From Liolophura sinensis (Eukaryota > Mollusca > Polyplacophora > Chitonida > Chitonidae): a stretch of DNA of 64,000 nt. The DNA is taken from assembly GCF_032854445.1 (NCBI RefSeq), contig NC_088302.1:13573338-13637337 (forward strand), written 5' to 3'. Of this stretch, positions 34,095 to 45,070 are shown piece after piece. Position numbers and translations under genes: made by a program. Every line of letters starts with the position of its first letter. The stretch's first letter is position 1. The notes beneath the pieces were generated by a model that saw only the letters and a list, made by a program, of their open reading frames with translations, made no database searches and was not told the origin of the DNA.

Positions 34095-34494
34095 TAATGC
34101 TTTGTACACACACATGCAAATACTTTAATCCGTGCCACGGCTATGTTCCACATACCCCCACCCCCAGTGAGCGAGTCGTGACCAAGTAGTTATTCGCCCT
34201 TTTGTTTCAATCCCTACAAGAGGTGTTATAGTTCGATGCAAGCCTAGGATAGGATATAGGCCTAGTAGTGAGCCGCAGGCATGGCAGCACGGAAGTGCCA
34301 GGCTGTTTTCGTGGCCAGAATTAGATACCAGAATTGAAGTGTTTTGTTTACCAGCATGCAGTCCAATATGACATAAATACCTATATATCTGTTCGTCACC
34401 GGAAGGAAAGTGTATCAGTTATATGTGAAGACTGCTTTGTTTTTTTTTCTTATATGTTTATAAATGTGAGGAACGTATTAATCAAGAATACCAA

Positions 34495-34606
34495 TCAAAG
34501 AATACCTAAGAATACTTCACTTATGCGACTGCGGCCAGCATTATGGTGAGAGGATACCAGGCAGAAACCGGGGGGAAACGCAAGACCATCCGCAGGTTGC
34601 CAATAT
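34495..34606 (-). repeat. SINE-A fragment
   Basis: On plus, TTCACTTATGCGACTGCGGC, then CAGCATTATGGTGAGAGG and CCATCCGCAGGTTGCC. It is truncated at both ends. Confidence 0.75.
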
Positions 34607-34721
34607 TTAAGCTGCATAGATTGCATGGGTTAATTCGTCTGAACTCTTTGTTATTTTTGAACCTATAATGACGACCTTTATCAAAAAAGTCGTCTTATAA
34701 AGGCTCTGAAATTCGGAATAT

Positions 34722-35166
34722 TGACTAAAAAACAATCTGTTAATTTCAACAGAAAGTCTGAGTGATGCCTGTGGAATATATTCATGGAGTTATTATCACA
34801 CATTGTATTTTGCCACAACATGACTGATATATTTATTTGGTGTTTTGCACAATACTCAAGAATGTTTCACTTATACGACGGCGGCCAGCATCATGGTGCA
34901 TGGGAAACCGGGAAGACGATCCTACGTACGGCTAGAGAGGAAGCCAGCATGAGTGGTGTGGTGTATCATTTATTTACGTTTTAAATACTGTGTCATGAAC
35001 GTTCAAAATACATGTATTACCCTTATATAGTGTAATATAATTTTGTGTGGACTTAATAGAACATTTTTATTATATCTAATAGAATACTCTAGTGCAATAT
35101 CAGCGTACATTCTAGCATCACCCATTCAACAGGCTCTGTTAATTTCACAGATTATTATTATTTTGA
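34722..35166. mobile_element. MITE family 1 copy, split by a SINE
   Basis: The left arm at 34722-34811 (AACAATCTGTTAATTTCAAC and then AGAAAGTCTGAGTGATGC) and right arm at 35030-35166 (ACATTCTAGCATCACCCATT and TCTGTTAATTTCACAGATT) belong to the same MITE family. A SINE-A copy separates them. Confidence 0.65.
34812..34953 (-). repeat. SINE-A inside MITE 1
   Basis: Tail ATATTTATTTGGTG, CAATACTCAAGAATGTTTCA, core and part of the central module (AGAGAGGAAGCCAGCATGAG on plus) are present. It is truncated before the head. Confidence 0.78.
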
Positions 35167-36245
35167 ATGAAAACATATAACACACTGCACATATTGATAA
35201 TGCAAGGCAACTATATCAAAGCTCAAAAAGTCACTTAGAGGGTTTTTTTTATACTTCTGCGTATTTTTTTTTCTTTTTGTCTGTCTTCAGGCCTACAGGA
35301 TTATTTCAGTCATCTTATGTCGATGTCAGCTTAACAGAACAATACTTCACTATCAACGAAAACATCCCGTGCATAGTTTTCAGTTGAACGTCTGATGAAC
35401 ATTACTTTTTCATTACATTTTCTATTTTTTGATGCAGCAATGCAACCATCGCGAGGGCCGGATTTGTGCAACATGTATGCGTCTCCACTGGCCATGGCGC
35501 GACAGGATGGCGCGAGACAATAAGTGGAATATCCATGTGATATTATAATTTACTGAGCTAAAAAGGACCCCCAGTATGAATATGGTAAACCCCTTATTGG
35601 CCTCATGCAGTCAATGTCAAAATAAAATATGAAATAAACGAAATAGCACAGACTAGTTTCTGTGGTGTATGTTAAATGCATGTAGCGATATTTTTAAATA
35701 AACTCTCCTGGATTTCTGTCGTTGTGGATGTGTCACGCCGTAACCTTTGCATGCCATGCTTGTCTGCGTCTTTTTAAACAAACAAATCACGTAGACCCGG
35801 CTCAGCAGCTGGGACCGGATAACGGTGGAAAAGGTGCGTACTAAAACCAGAATCTACACAAGGATATGCCTGTAACAATATTTTGATAAGATATTAAAAC
35901 ATTCGTAAGTTCATTCGTAATACAGTGAGTGTTCTGGGGCATTCAATGCACACAGGAAATGAGATAAGATATCCATGCAGTTTACATCAAAACTTACTCA
36001 AAACAATGGGATTATTTGTCCATGCAATTTTAATTATACGGTTTCTTAAATAAATATCTGTATGCTGTTAAGATAACATTTGTACTGTCCCGCAAATGTT
36101 CACATTGGGCGGGAGGTATAAGTGGAGCCTCTCTTTATTCCTACAGGGTGTTTCTATCACATGTGGTCCCCATATTCTCATTGCCGACTCCAGATATCGT
36201 CTTTGTATATGTCACTTTATGAAACGGACTGTTATGTATACCATA
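35167..36245. other. Intergenic, no recognised content
   Basis: AT-rich with no recognised gene or repeat. Confidence 0.35.
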
Positions 36246-36448
36246 TACGATCGCTGTGAGTTCAAGTCTAGCTCATACTGGCTTCCTCTCTGGCCATACG
36301 TGGGATGGTCTGCCAACCTGCGGATGGTCGTGAATTTCCCCTGGCCTCTGTCCGGTTTCCTCCCACCATAAACCTGGCCACCGTCGTGTATAGGTGAAAT
36401 GTTCTTGAGTATGGCGTAAAACAGCAATCAAATAAATAAATAAATAAA
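36246..36448 (+). repeat. SINE-A, head missing
   Basis: It starts in the B box (CGCTGTGAGTTCAAGTCTAG) and runs through the whole central and 3' module to (AAAT)n at 36430-36448. Confidence 0.87.
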
Positions 36449-36516
36449 TGTACCATACAAATCAATCTCATTCGGTGGATTTATTATGATTCCGTGTATG
36501 TTATAAGTTGAAAACT

Positions 36517-36630
36517 AATGATTTATTTATTATCTTATTGGTGTTTAACACCCTGCTCATAAATCAGTTGTATTATATATGTATGACTGCAGAGCCCTGA
36601 GGAGACCCACGACCATCCGCCGATCCGCCG
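36517..36630 (-). repeat. SINE-A, decayed
   Basis: Tail and GGTGTTTAACACCCTGCTCA are recognisable. The core is replaced by unrelated sequence before GACCCACGACCATCCGC. Confidence 0.6.
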
Positions 36631-37485
36631 GAAAATAATAAAATTTTCTTCCCCATGGCTTGCAAAAGATGAGAACCGCCAGTTGCAGATTGAGGGCCAA
36701 GTCAAGTTAAGGCTTGCGGGAATGATATGCTTTATTTTTGAGAATGGGGAGATTTGCAGCTGTTATCTGATTTGCACGTCTGTCCTTTGCTACATGCGTC
36801 ATCTTTATGAATGAGTGCTCTATTCAACGTATGTGGATGGTATAAGACAATGGTCCGTTCACTATCTTCCATCAACGTTGCCAATTCTAGGAATGCTACC
36901 ATTTCAGTATGGATCTCTGCGTCAAAACAGACATTCATATACCAGCCCTCTGAAGCAGAGTTTGGAGCCCACCAAACATGATGAAGGATTTGCCTTCACC
37001 GTGTCATTTGAATCTGCTCTGCTATGACATAAAGTGGCTGCATGGTTGACTGTACGCCAAGGATCTACCTGGATTAAAATGACTGATTGCTGTTATAACA
37101 TCCATTAACTGCTGTACCTTGCATGGCGTGTCTATGTATGTAGAAAAATGGCGTAACCACATTCAAATAAATCGGATGTGGAAGTTATGGCTGACATGAG
37201 GCGTTATAATTAGCACCCTGTTGAATACAGATTTGTTCATCTAGGTTTTTCTTGTCCACAACACCTCTGCAAGCCATTATCTTCGGTCCGCGAGAAAGAT
37301 GGCTCCACTATAGAAAGAGTACTCTTTGGTACCCACATAGCAGATGAAGGCAAGATTACTGATGAGACATTTGTGAAACTGTCCGACAGTAGGCCAAATG
37401 TCCTTGTAACTTGCTCAGGCATCGATGACTGAACATTATCCAAACCTCTGTCGATTTTTGACACGGCCTCTTTGCGTGAGATACG
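36631..37485. other. Intergenic, no recognised content
   Basis: Only short chance-like open frames are present. Confidence 0.35.
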
Positions 37486-37727
37486 AGAGGCTTTCCTGGC
37501 ACAGTGGTTAGCTTGCCAAAGCGGCGCAATGACCCAGGAGCCTGTTACCAATGCCATTGCTGTGAGTTCAAGTCCAGCTCATGCTGGCTTGCTTTCCTGT
37601 CGAACATCGAAAAGTCGTACATCGAAAGCTCTGTCCGGTTTTCCTCCCACCATAATGCTGACCGCCGTCGTGTTAATGAAATACTTTTAAGTACGGCGTA
37701 AAACACCAATCAAATAAATAAATTAAT
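37486..37727 (+). repeat. SINE-A, full length with internal change
   Basis: Head (CTGGCACAGTGGTTAGCTTG), B box (GTGAGTTCAAGTCCAGC) and 3' module are present. The central part around 37600 is replaced by a short near-duplicated CGAACATCGAAAAGTCGTAC and then ATCGAAAG stretch. Confidence 0.85.
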
Positions 37728-38944
37728 TAACTGATTCCTTGGAAGGAGTCGTCAGCTGTAGTCTAGAGATCGTGGTCACAGACATCAAGAGCCAGTCGTC
37801 AACAATAATAAACATTCCAGGTCAAGTATAGCAAGATCATTTTCCAAAACAACGTTCAACACAAAACCAGCAAAGACTATAAAGAAAGTATATGTATATA
37901 AAGTACGAAATTAGAACGGATTCTTGCAAAGATAAGCAGTCAACAGTTTTCATTGATGATGGAAAACGCAAGGAATGTTCAACGTGTAAATCATATCCGA
38001 ATAGTGTATTAATTAAACTAAATAATATGTGTTCGATTATCAAAATATACACTTGTATCTCAGAAGTGCTTTGATCTCAACTGTTCCTATATCCAATTAA
38101 TGTGGCGATATAATTCATCACTATGAATATACAGCCCCTACCCCCGGGTTAACCGGAGAAAGACACATTTATGAACCTAGAGGTCGCGAACAATCCGTCA
38201 GTATTTACATTAGTCCAAAGTTCAGGTGGATATTCCTGCCCAGCTTCGGTCATATGGACTTTCACGTGGACAATTTCACTATAAAAAATCCCGGCTCGGA
38301 CCTTACCTTATTTTTGCTTTCCACCGATTCCCTTATGCGAACAAACCGTAAACATGTCAAAGCCGGCATCGGTAAACCATCTTTCAACAGTAATCCAGCC
38401 GATTAAACTTTTGAATCGGGAAATCAAACTAATGTCCGCCATGTTTGGATTCTTTTCAACTTCAGGCAGGGCGATAGGCCTGGAAAATTTTATCCCACCC
38501 AACATTCTGTTTTTTTTTGTTCTTTTGAATGCAGTTTACATAATAATATAGCAAAAATAGTGTGTCAAGGGAACATTTAGAATGAAATAAAGGCTTTGGG
38601 GTTCTCCTTTAGCTTTTGGCTATATTTACTTACAAGAAACTGTATACTCAACGTAGAAGTCAAGAAACTTAGAGTTAAGTTCATTCGCATCGTAGGGACT
38701 TATCACAGGTTCATGTGCGTCGCTTGCATGACGCATTAGACACATCACTGTGAATCGTCAGAACCCGATCACACGCAGGACATACTCCGTGAAACATCAT
38801 GTCCACAATTCCTTTCTTCCACATGTGGGTTTGCACCAATGTAGAGAGGCAATATTCACTCTGTTTTATGCCGGTTCTGTCCACATGACTAACCATGTTA
38901 GACATTTTCACAGAATTAAAGATTGGCTTTTTTTGATCTAGTGT
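37728..38944. other. Intergenic, one possible small open frame
   Basis: AT-rich. Its only notable content is the minus-strand open frame at 38308-38442. Confidence 0.35.
38308..38442 (-). CDS. Possible small ORF or first exon, unrecognised
   Basis: On the minus strand CAAACATGGCGGAC gives a favourable start context for a 44-codon frame (MADISLISRFKSLIGWITVE and on). The frame ends in TAA directly before AAGGTAAGG, which looks like a splice donor. I do not recognise the peptide. It could be chance, a noncoding first exon or a decayed gene fragment. Confidence 0.2.
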   Translation of the reverse strand: MADISLISRFKSLIGWITVERWFTDAGFDMFTVCSHKGIGGKQK

Positions 38945-38948
38945 TCGT

Positions 38949-39150
38949 GATGCTGGAATGTAGTCACCATTGAGGACTGACTTTTAATCACGGGTTAACG
39001 ATGCTAGAATTTAGTCAGCATTGCCAATTGACTTTTGATCCTGGTTTCGTGATGCTGGAATGTAGTCACCATTGCCGACTGAATTCTGATCTCGGGTTCG
39101 TGATGCTGAAATGTAGGCACCATTGTCAACTGATCCTGTCAACTGTTTTG
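38949..39150. repeat. 51-bp tandem repeat, four copies
   Basis: GATGCT(G/A) words begin at 38949, 39000, 39051 and 39102, exactly 51 bases apart. Each is followed by the pattern GAATGTAGTCACCATTG and, after about 15 bases, a GATC-containing block. The copies are diverged. Confidence 0.85.
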
Positions 39151-39986
39151 ATCCTGGGTCTAGCCAAGGCAAGAATAACAGGGCCTACATAGAACAAGTG
39201 AAACAAAATAATATAAAGATAATAATAAAAAGTTATATCCTGTTTTATATCTATATATTTAAGCAGAATGAGTGACTATCGCCTTCATGGGGTTCTACCT
39301 ACCACAGGTGTCGTTAGTAACTTGCAATTATGGCAAGAACACAATTAATGGAAAAAATAGCTGCAACCTGTAGGTGGCGCCACCTGGCGCTAATACACGT
39401 TGTCAATTTACTTCAATAGCCACAAAGATTCAGTATAGTCATATCTATCACTGTGCCACATTCCACTCTTGTTTCCAAAAGTGAACAAATATTTTTTTTC
39501 ATTTTGGAAGCTACGCAACTTCATTCATAGTTACTTGCTGTACAATATATAATGCCTATACACATGTACATCCTTGCGAAGATATTCTCAAATATCTAAT
39601 CCAACAAAATATAGGCGAAATCCAGTTGAAATGTGCAATGTGATATAATTTACTATACTTTATTCTCATAGCCTTGTATTTATTGGTAGTCTGAGAAATA
39701 TTTCAAACGTATGCTGAATATAGCGTGTAGCACATACGTAGTCCGTTTTCCATACGTACGCGTCGGTCCTGATTTTAACAGAACCCGGTGAAAAATCCAG
39801 CCGAGCGTGACACCAAGTTCATTCACAGAGTGTCGGTCGAGGGAGTAAGTGTGTCAAAAGGCTCAGCTCAACGATGCTGCTGCACACGGGCCTTGACAGA
39901 TGACAGCGGGCTTGCTGTAGGATGAGCAAACGTATAAATAACTCGAATCTTCGACACACATGGATGTAAAGTTGCGAGGAACGTGT
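39150..39986. other. Upstream region of CHSY1
   Basis: Non-coding, AT-rich in its first part and GC-richer towards 40000. Apart from the palindromic site at 39372 nothing is recognised. Confidence 0.4.
39372..39385. promoter_or_regulatory. Palindromic CTCF-like site
   Basis: AGGTGGCGCCACCT is a perfect 14-base palindrome. With flanks it reads TAGGTGGCGC on plus and CAGGTGGCGC on minus; both fit the CTCF core YAGRKGGCRS. It lies about 840 bases upstream of the CHSY1 start. Confidence 0.35.
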
Positions 39987-40211
39987 TTGGGGGCATTTCG
40001 GCGCGCAGTGCACGGCCTCTAAGAGGGGGGGCATTTCGGCGCGCAGTGCACGGCCTCTAAGAGGAGAGCTACCGGGACAACACGCCGTCTTCCCCGGGCC
40101 TCGAGTACGGAGCAAGATTCTTAGCTTCCCTGCCGCCTCCGCTGCTTGCTTAAAATTCCATCCCTCGGTCCTGGAAGGTCCTTTTCATATTATGGTTAGG
40201 TGTATACTTGG
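39960..40211 (+). promoter_or_regulatory. Presumed CHSY1 promoter/5'UTR with a uORF
   Basis: GC-rich sequence between the AT-rich intergenic DNA and the CHSY1 start. No TATA box is evident. A short uORF starts with ATG at 40192 and ends at TGA 40213-40215. That TGA overlaps the first in-frame CHSY1 ATG (40212-40214) in an ATGA arrangement. Confidence 0.4.
39989..40065. repeat. 38-bp tandem duplication upstream of CHSY1
   Basis: GCATTTCGGCGCGCAGTGCA followed by CGGCCTCTAAGAGG occurs at 39993 and again at 40031, without a visible mismatch. It is GC-rich and lies about 150-220 bases upstream of the first in-frame ATG, so it is probably in the promoter or 5'UTR. Confidence 0.93.
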
Positions 40212-41180
40212 ATGAAGCAATGCGAGAGATTCGCAAGGCCGAGTTTGGCGGATTTTGTAACGGCTAAGTCCGTATTTCTGGTGCTTGATGGCATGGACTA
40301 TACGAGCAAGGCAATGGCCAAGAAAAAGTACGGCCATAAGAACAACTGCAAGGTTTGCGTGTACGTGGCACTTGGGATGTTGCTTGGCATCTTTGTGGCC
40401 GTACTCACCAGGAAGCTTCTCTTACCCTGTGGGATGGGACTGCCGGAGTGCTGTAACGGCAGGAAATTCAACTGGCTACCCATGTCGATGACAAAACGAA
40501 AAACGGCGGCAGATTTTGTGGAGCCACTTTCTTCCCGAAATGAAGTCAAACTACAACCGGACACGGGTAACACCCCCCGTGAAGAAAGTGTGGCAAAGTC
40601 TGACCATTTCACTAAAGGTTTTATTCTCATTGGGGTTATGACAGCGCAGAAATACCTCAGTACTCGCGCCTTGGCTGGATTCAGAACTTGGACAAAAACC
40701 ATCCCGGGTAGAGTTATATTTTTCTCAAGTGAAGGATCAAAGAGCGACGCCGGCTTGCCGCTTGTTGCCCTGCCCGGCGTGGACGATGCTTACCCGCCCC
40801 AGAAAAAGTCCTTCATGATGCTAAAGTACATGCACGATCATTTCATCGACAAATACGAATGGTTTGTTCGGGCGGACGATGATATTTACATACGAGGGGA
40901 TAAGTTAGAGAAGTTTCTGCGGTCTGTCAACAGTTCCAAACCCCAGTTTATAGGACAGGCTGGCATCGGAATGAAAGAAGAAATAGGGCGGCTCAGTTTG
41001 GATGTGGACGAAAACTTTTGTATGGGGGGCCCCGGGATTGTGTTTAGTCGGCAGACGCTAACTCGTGTGGCTAAGAACACTGACTATTGTCTGAAACATT
41101 TCTACTCCACACACGAAGATGTAGAAGTGGGGCGCTGTGTGCGGAGGTTCGCGGGCATCCCCTGCACGTGGGCTTTTGAG
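40212..41180 (+). CDS. CHSY1: Chondroitin sulfate synthase, exon 1 (partial gene)
   Basis: Family role: a Golgi type II enzyme that polymerises chondroitin chains. This exon encodes the cytoplasmic tail, signal anchor, stem and the GT31-type GlcA-transferase domain. The frame is closed upstream by TAG at 40197. In-frame ATGs at 40212, 40293 and 40314 are possible starts; the last puts the anchor (VYVALGMLLGIFVAVL) about 15 residues from the N-terminus, more usual for the family, and the first gives 323 residues to the exon end. Motifs: LIGVMTAQKYLSTRA, YPPQKKSFMMLKYMHDH, RADDDIYIRGD (DDD at 40875-40883), NFCMGGPG, THEDVEVGRCVRRFAGIPC. The donor is TTTGAG|GTAAGT at 41181, phase 0, identical in position to the intron of the gene at 63. 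The second exon, with the GalNAc-transferase domain, is outside the window. Closer to vertebrate CHSY1/CHSY3 than the first locus; I cannot separate those two. Confidence 0.93.
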
Positions 41181-41281
41181 GTAAGTTTGTCACGGGTCAA
41201 TCTCGGCCAAAGGCGGCCTCAGCGGGTGGAGCAATTGGAGGTGTTGGGGCGTGGGAATCAACAAAACGGGACCTGCACTGA

Positions 41282-41420
41282 GGGGTGAAGAGGGGGCGGT
41301 GGGTGGTGTGGGAGCGGGGATGCTCTGTGAGAGGGAGATGGGGTAGAGGTTGATTTCGATTGTTCACTTCAGAAAGGGGATTGAAGTTGATGAGAAGGGA
41401 GTGGAGGTGGGGTGGGAAAA
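41282..41420 (+). other. G-rich tract just inside the intron
   Basis: Repeated runs of three to five G on the coding strand (GAAGAGGGGGCGGTGGGTGG and similar), about 100 bases after the donor. Suitable for G-quadruplex or intronic splicing-enhancer function, but also simply low-complexity. Confidence 0.6.
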
Positions 41421-41765
41421 GTGTTTACGTTATGAAAATCAGAGATTGAACATTAAGATTGTGACGCTTACTTTATGACACTTTCACAGGGCTTATAAAA
41501 CGACCACAGATTTTACAAATTAACACGTGTAGCAGACACCTGTGCGAGTACACTTGCAAGTTCAAGCAGTGTACTTCGGAAATAATTCTGGACATGATTC
41601 TTTGAAAATATATTTCATATTTGTGTTGAATTTGTGTTTTCATAAGTACATTGTACTCCATTCTCAGAATTTTCTACTTATTAGTTTCAGATTTGAATCA
41701 GTTTGTTGTTTTGTCTATATTGAGGCAATTAGGGGTATGTATATACATTAGTTCCTGTTTGAAAA

Positions 41766-41888
41766 TATCTTGGATGGTTGTGGATTTCCCTTGGGGCCTG
41801 CCCGGTTTCCTCCCACCATAATGCTGGCTGCCACCGTATAAGTGAAATATTCTTGAGTAAGGTGTAAAACACCACCCAAATAAATGAA
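41766..41888 (+). repeat. SINE-A 3' part
   Basis: GGATGGTTGTGGATTTCCC, then CCTCCCACCATAATGCTGGC and TTCTTGAGTAAGGTGTAAAA, to a CAAATAAATG tail. Confidence 0.85.
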
Positions 41889-43701
41889 AATATCTTCTAT
41901 AGATGCACATTCTACAAATGTTTACAAAGTTTCAATTCAGATTTCTTCGTAATTTTAACTTGGGATTTGTTTGTTCATCATCCATTGCATTATGCATGGT
42001 TTCTGATGTAGTTAAACTGTCATTCATATGAACTTTTTAAGGAACACATAAACAATGATTAATCTGTACTACTTAACACAATTTTGTGAAGATAAATTGC
42101 GGTGACCCTTGACAGGTTATAGTGACATGTCACCCACGGACGCCAGGCAGAATGGGTGTGTTCATTCGTTGTTGAGATTAGATATATACGGGAACGCCTT
42201 GTTTTAGAATGTTTATGACAGATCAGATGTACATGTATGTACAGATCAAAGGATCTTGTTAAAGAGTTTGTAATTGTTATCATATCTCATGTACTGATTG
42301 TGATTAACATCTCCATTTTAGACGAGGCATTTAATACAGTGTCAACATGTAAAAATTGACTGTACTTTTCGGTACTCTTTTACAGTAAGAATGAAAGCAG
42401 GACCAAATTCAAGCACATTCTGACACTCTTTATACATGTAGGTGCCTGTGTTACTGCGTGACATAAAAATCCCAAATTATGGGGACTATTGCCTGATAAG
42501 TTCAACTTATATGCCTTTATAAATCATTTATATTCGTGTAAATTGACTGTGTAAACATTTTTTTGATAACAATAATTACTAGTATGTTGTAAGACATTAA
42601 GTTAAGGTTTCTAAATATCTGAAAAGATTTTAGCCTAAAATAACTCACTAAAAGCGGTGCCGAAATTAATAAAGCTCTATTTGATCCTGCAAAGGAAAAA
42701 TGAATCCTGTGAGAAAAGATGTTGTCCTGTTGTAGCTTTGCTGTGACAAACACTTGATTGTTTGCTAGGTGAATGGTTGTGAAAGCATGAATACTTGCAC
42801 ACTTTTGTCAACTATGTTGCAAAAACTTTCTGCAAATGAGTAGTAAATAACATTTCAAACCCATGCTCACTCTGTTTATAGAATACTACATTTATATCTT
42901 TTGCTACAGATTTCCGTTCCATAAATATATATATTTTTTGGAAAGTTTTAATGAATAGTTAAGGACATTTTCATCCTAATTGTAATTAATAAAATGACAT
43001 TGCGTGAATTGAACATGGGGGCTTTGATGGGGGTTTAGTTGTTAGCATGATGACAAGGGAGCTTCCCATCAGCATGACTATTATTTCCATGGACCAAAAT
43101 TTAGAATTTCATTATTTTCAAATGCATACAGTAAAATTGAATTGTTTGTGTGAGTTTTGCAGATCTAAACCACACAAATATCTCACAGGTTATAAAGTGA
43201 CCTGCAGGATTCATGTTCATTTTCATACCTTTGAATTCAGATTTGAGGATTTGAAGGTTGACATCATGACATCAAGCTTGGAGTGCTCGCTCATACATGT
43301 ACATGCATATAGTAAGAAATTGTGCCTTGGCTTGTACAATGTTACAATGTAACGAGGAAGTGGTAGGTTACCCTTACAGAACCAAATATCAGGTGCTGCC
43401 CTGTGTGACTGTCCTGGATTTAGAGTTGCCTGCTAACAGGGATAATTCTGTTCCAGGGTTCATCTACTTCCAGCCGCCTGTCAGACTTTAACAGGAATTC
43501 TCTGTGACTGAATGAATTTCACCAAATGAATTTGGGGATGAAGAGTAATCTGCTTTGATATGTTAAAACATGTACATTTTGATTTTTTTCACATCCATGC
43601 ACGTGAGATGGCCAAGTTGTGCTCCCCCTTTAATGTGTCACAGACTTGTATATACCCGTATTCAGTGCCAGGAATCTCGGGGTGAATCTTCACCACTATT
43701 T

Positions 43702-43858
43702 AAGCACATTTTTTTGAAGAAAGTTTATGCATACAAATATTATGAAATTCATGCTAAAATGATTTAATTGTACCATTAAAGATGCAAGCCTTCTACACCA
43801 GATAGTTCTCTCAGAATGTTTCAAAATATTGGTTGCAGTGGAGGTTGAAAAGGTTAAA
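43702..43858. mobile_element. Short dispersed repeat 3, copy 2
   Basis: It matches the RPRD2 intron 4 copy: CATTAAAGATGCAAGC and ATAGTTCTCTCAGAATGTTT and then CAAAATATT, ending GTTGAAAAGGTTA. Confidence 0.6.
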
Positions 43859-44739
43859 GAATAAGCCCAATCAGCATTTCAGAAATCTTGAGCGTTCATG
43901 CAGTTAGCTGAAACAAACTGGGGGCTCTCGCAAACTCCTAGGTAAAAGTCGTGATTTTATGTTAGGTACCAATGGTGCCAGTCGAGAGATGTGTATTAAA
44001 TGCCGCATCTACAATAAGATAACATCTTTTATCTGCGTTGGTTTGCAAGATCCCCCACCTGTCTCGCTGATATTTGATATTTTGAAAGGGCAATCGGACT
44101 TGTTAGGTGTAAATCCGGGAAAGTCAAGTTAAGTTTTACTGTAAAGACGCTGCCTAATCATGAGTGGTATTCGCAGAACAGACAACAAAGAATACATTGG
44201 GAATGATGAATGTGTGCGTTATGTATATCATGTGGCATGTGTCAGACGGCAAAACATGCTTGTCAGAGCGAATAAACATACATTCAAAATTTTATATATA
44301 AAAGCAAATGTAACGGAAGTCCATAAACTTTACAACTTGTTGCCTCTGTGAATACCTAGCTTTGCGTGAATCACTGTGATAGATGTAACACCTGACTTAA
44401 AGGCAGATCAAAAGAAATAATTTCTAATACAAAGGATAATGGCATGATTCTCATGTGTGCATGCAGTGTATAGGACAAAAACAGTATTTACAAGAGAGAC
44501 AGTGTTTTGTGTTAACAAAGTCATATCTGCATACAATTACACACCTCTGAGTGATGGCTGAATGCTTTGAAAGGCCTTACACACTCTTTAAAAAAAAAGA
44601 AATGTCCAGGTGCGTGTAAAAGCCACACCTGATAAACTTACAAGTCTGGAGAAAATGAATTTAGGTCTGCTGGTCATATGTAAGGTGTTGATAAACAAAC
44701 ACCCGCTCAAAAACAAGTGTGAAGACATGCTTAGAATGT

Positions 44740-45070
44740 CTAGAGCAATGCAGAGAGTGGGTCAGAGGGCTGAACTTTTATTCGCAAAGTCACTGGAGAC
44801 ATGGGTTCAATCCCAGTCTCAGGCAGGGAATTTTCTAGATTTCCTTGCTTTAATTTTTGTGGCTGACAACTCGTGCATAAAATTTTCTGAAGGCCACTTA
44901 CCCTCAACTAAGTCAAGTGGGACGGTCAGCCAGTAATTTGCCAAAGGTCTTTGGTTACTTCATTCCCGGACACACACCACCCTTCTCTGCTTACATGTAT
45001 AAAGTGGTGGACATTGTGTAAATGTACATGAAAAACTCTTGAGCATTATGGTGTTGAACAACAACAAATT
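44740..45070 (+). repeat. tRNA-headed SINE, family C
   Basis: AGAGTGGGTCAGAGGGCTGA and, 45 bases on, GGGTTCAATCCCAG (a good B box) form the head. The 3' end is GAAAAACTCTTGAGCATTAT and then GGTGTTGAACAACAACAA, an end different from SINE-A and SINE-B. Confidence 0.75.

Noticed and set aside
39001-39192. Open frame with a 17-residue periodic peptide
   Set aside because: The period is that of the 51-bp tandem repeat, which happens to be a multiple of three. There is no start context and no family.
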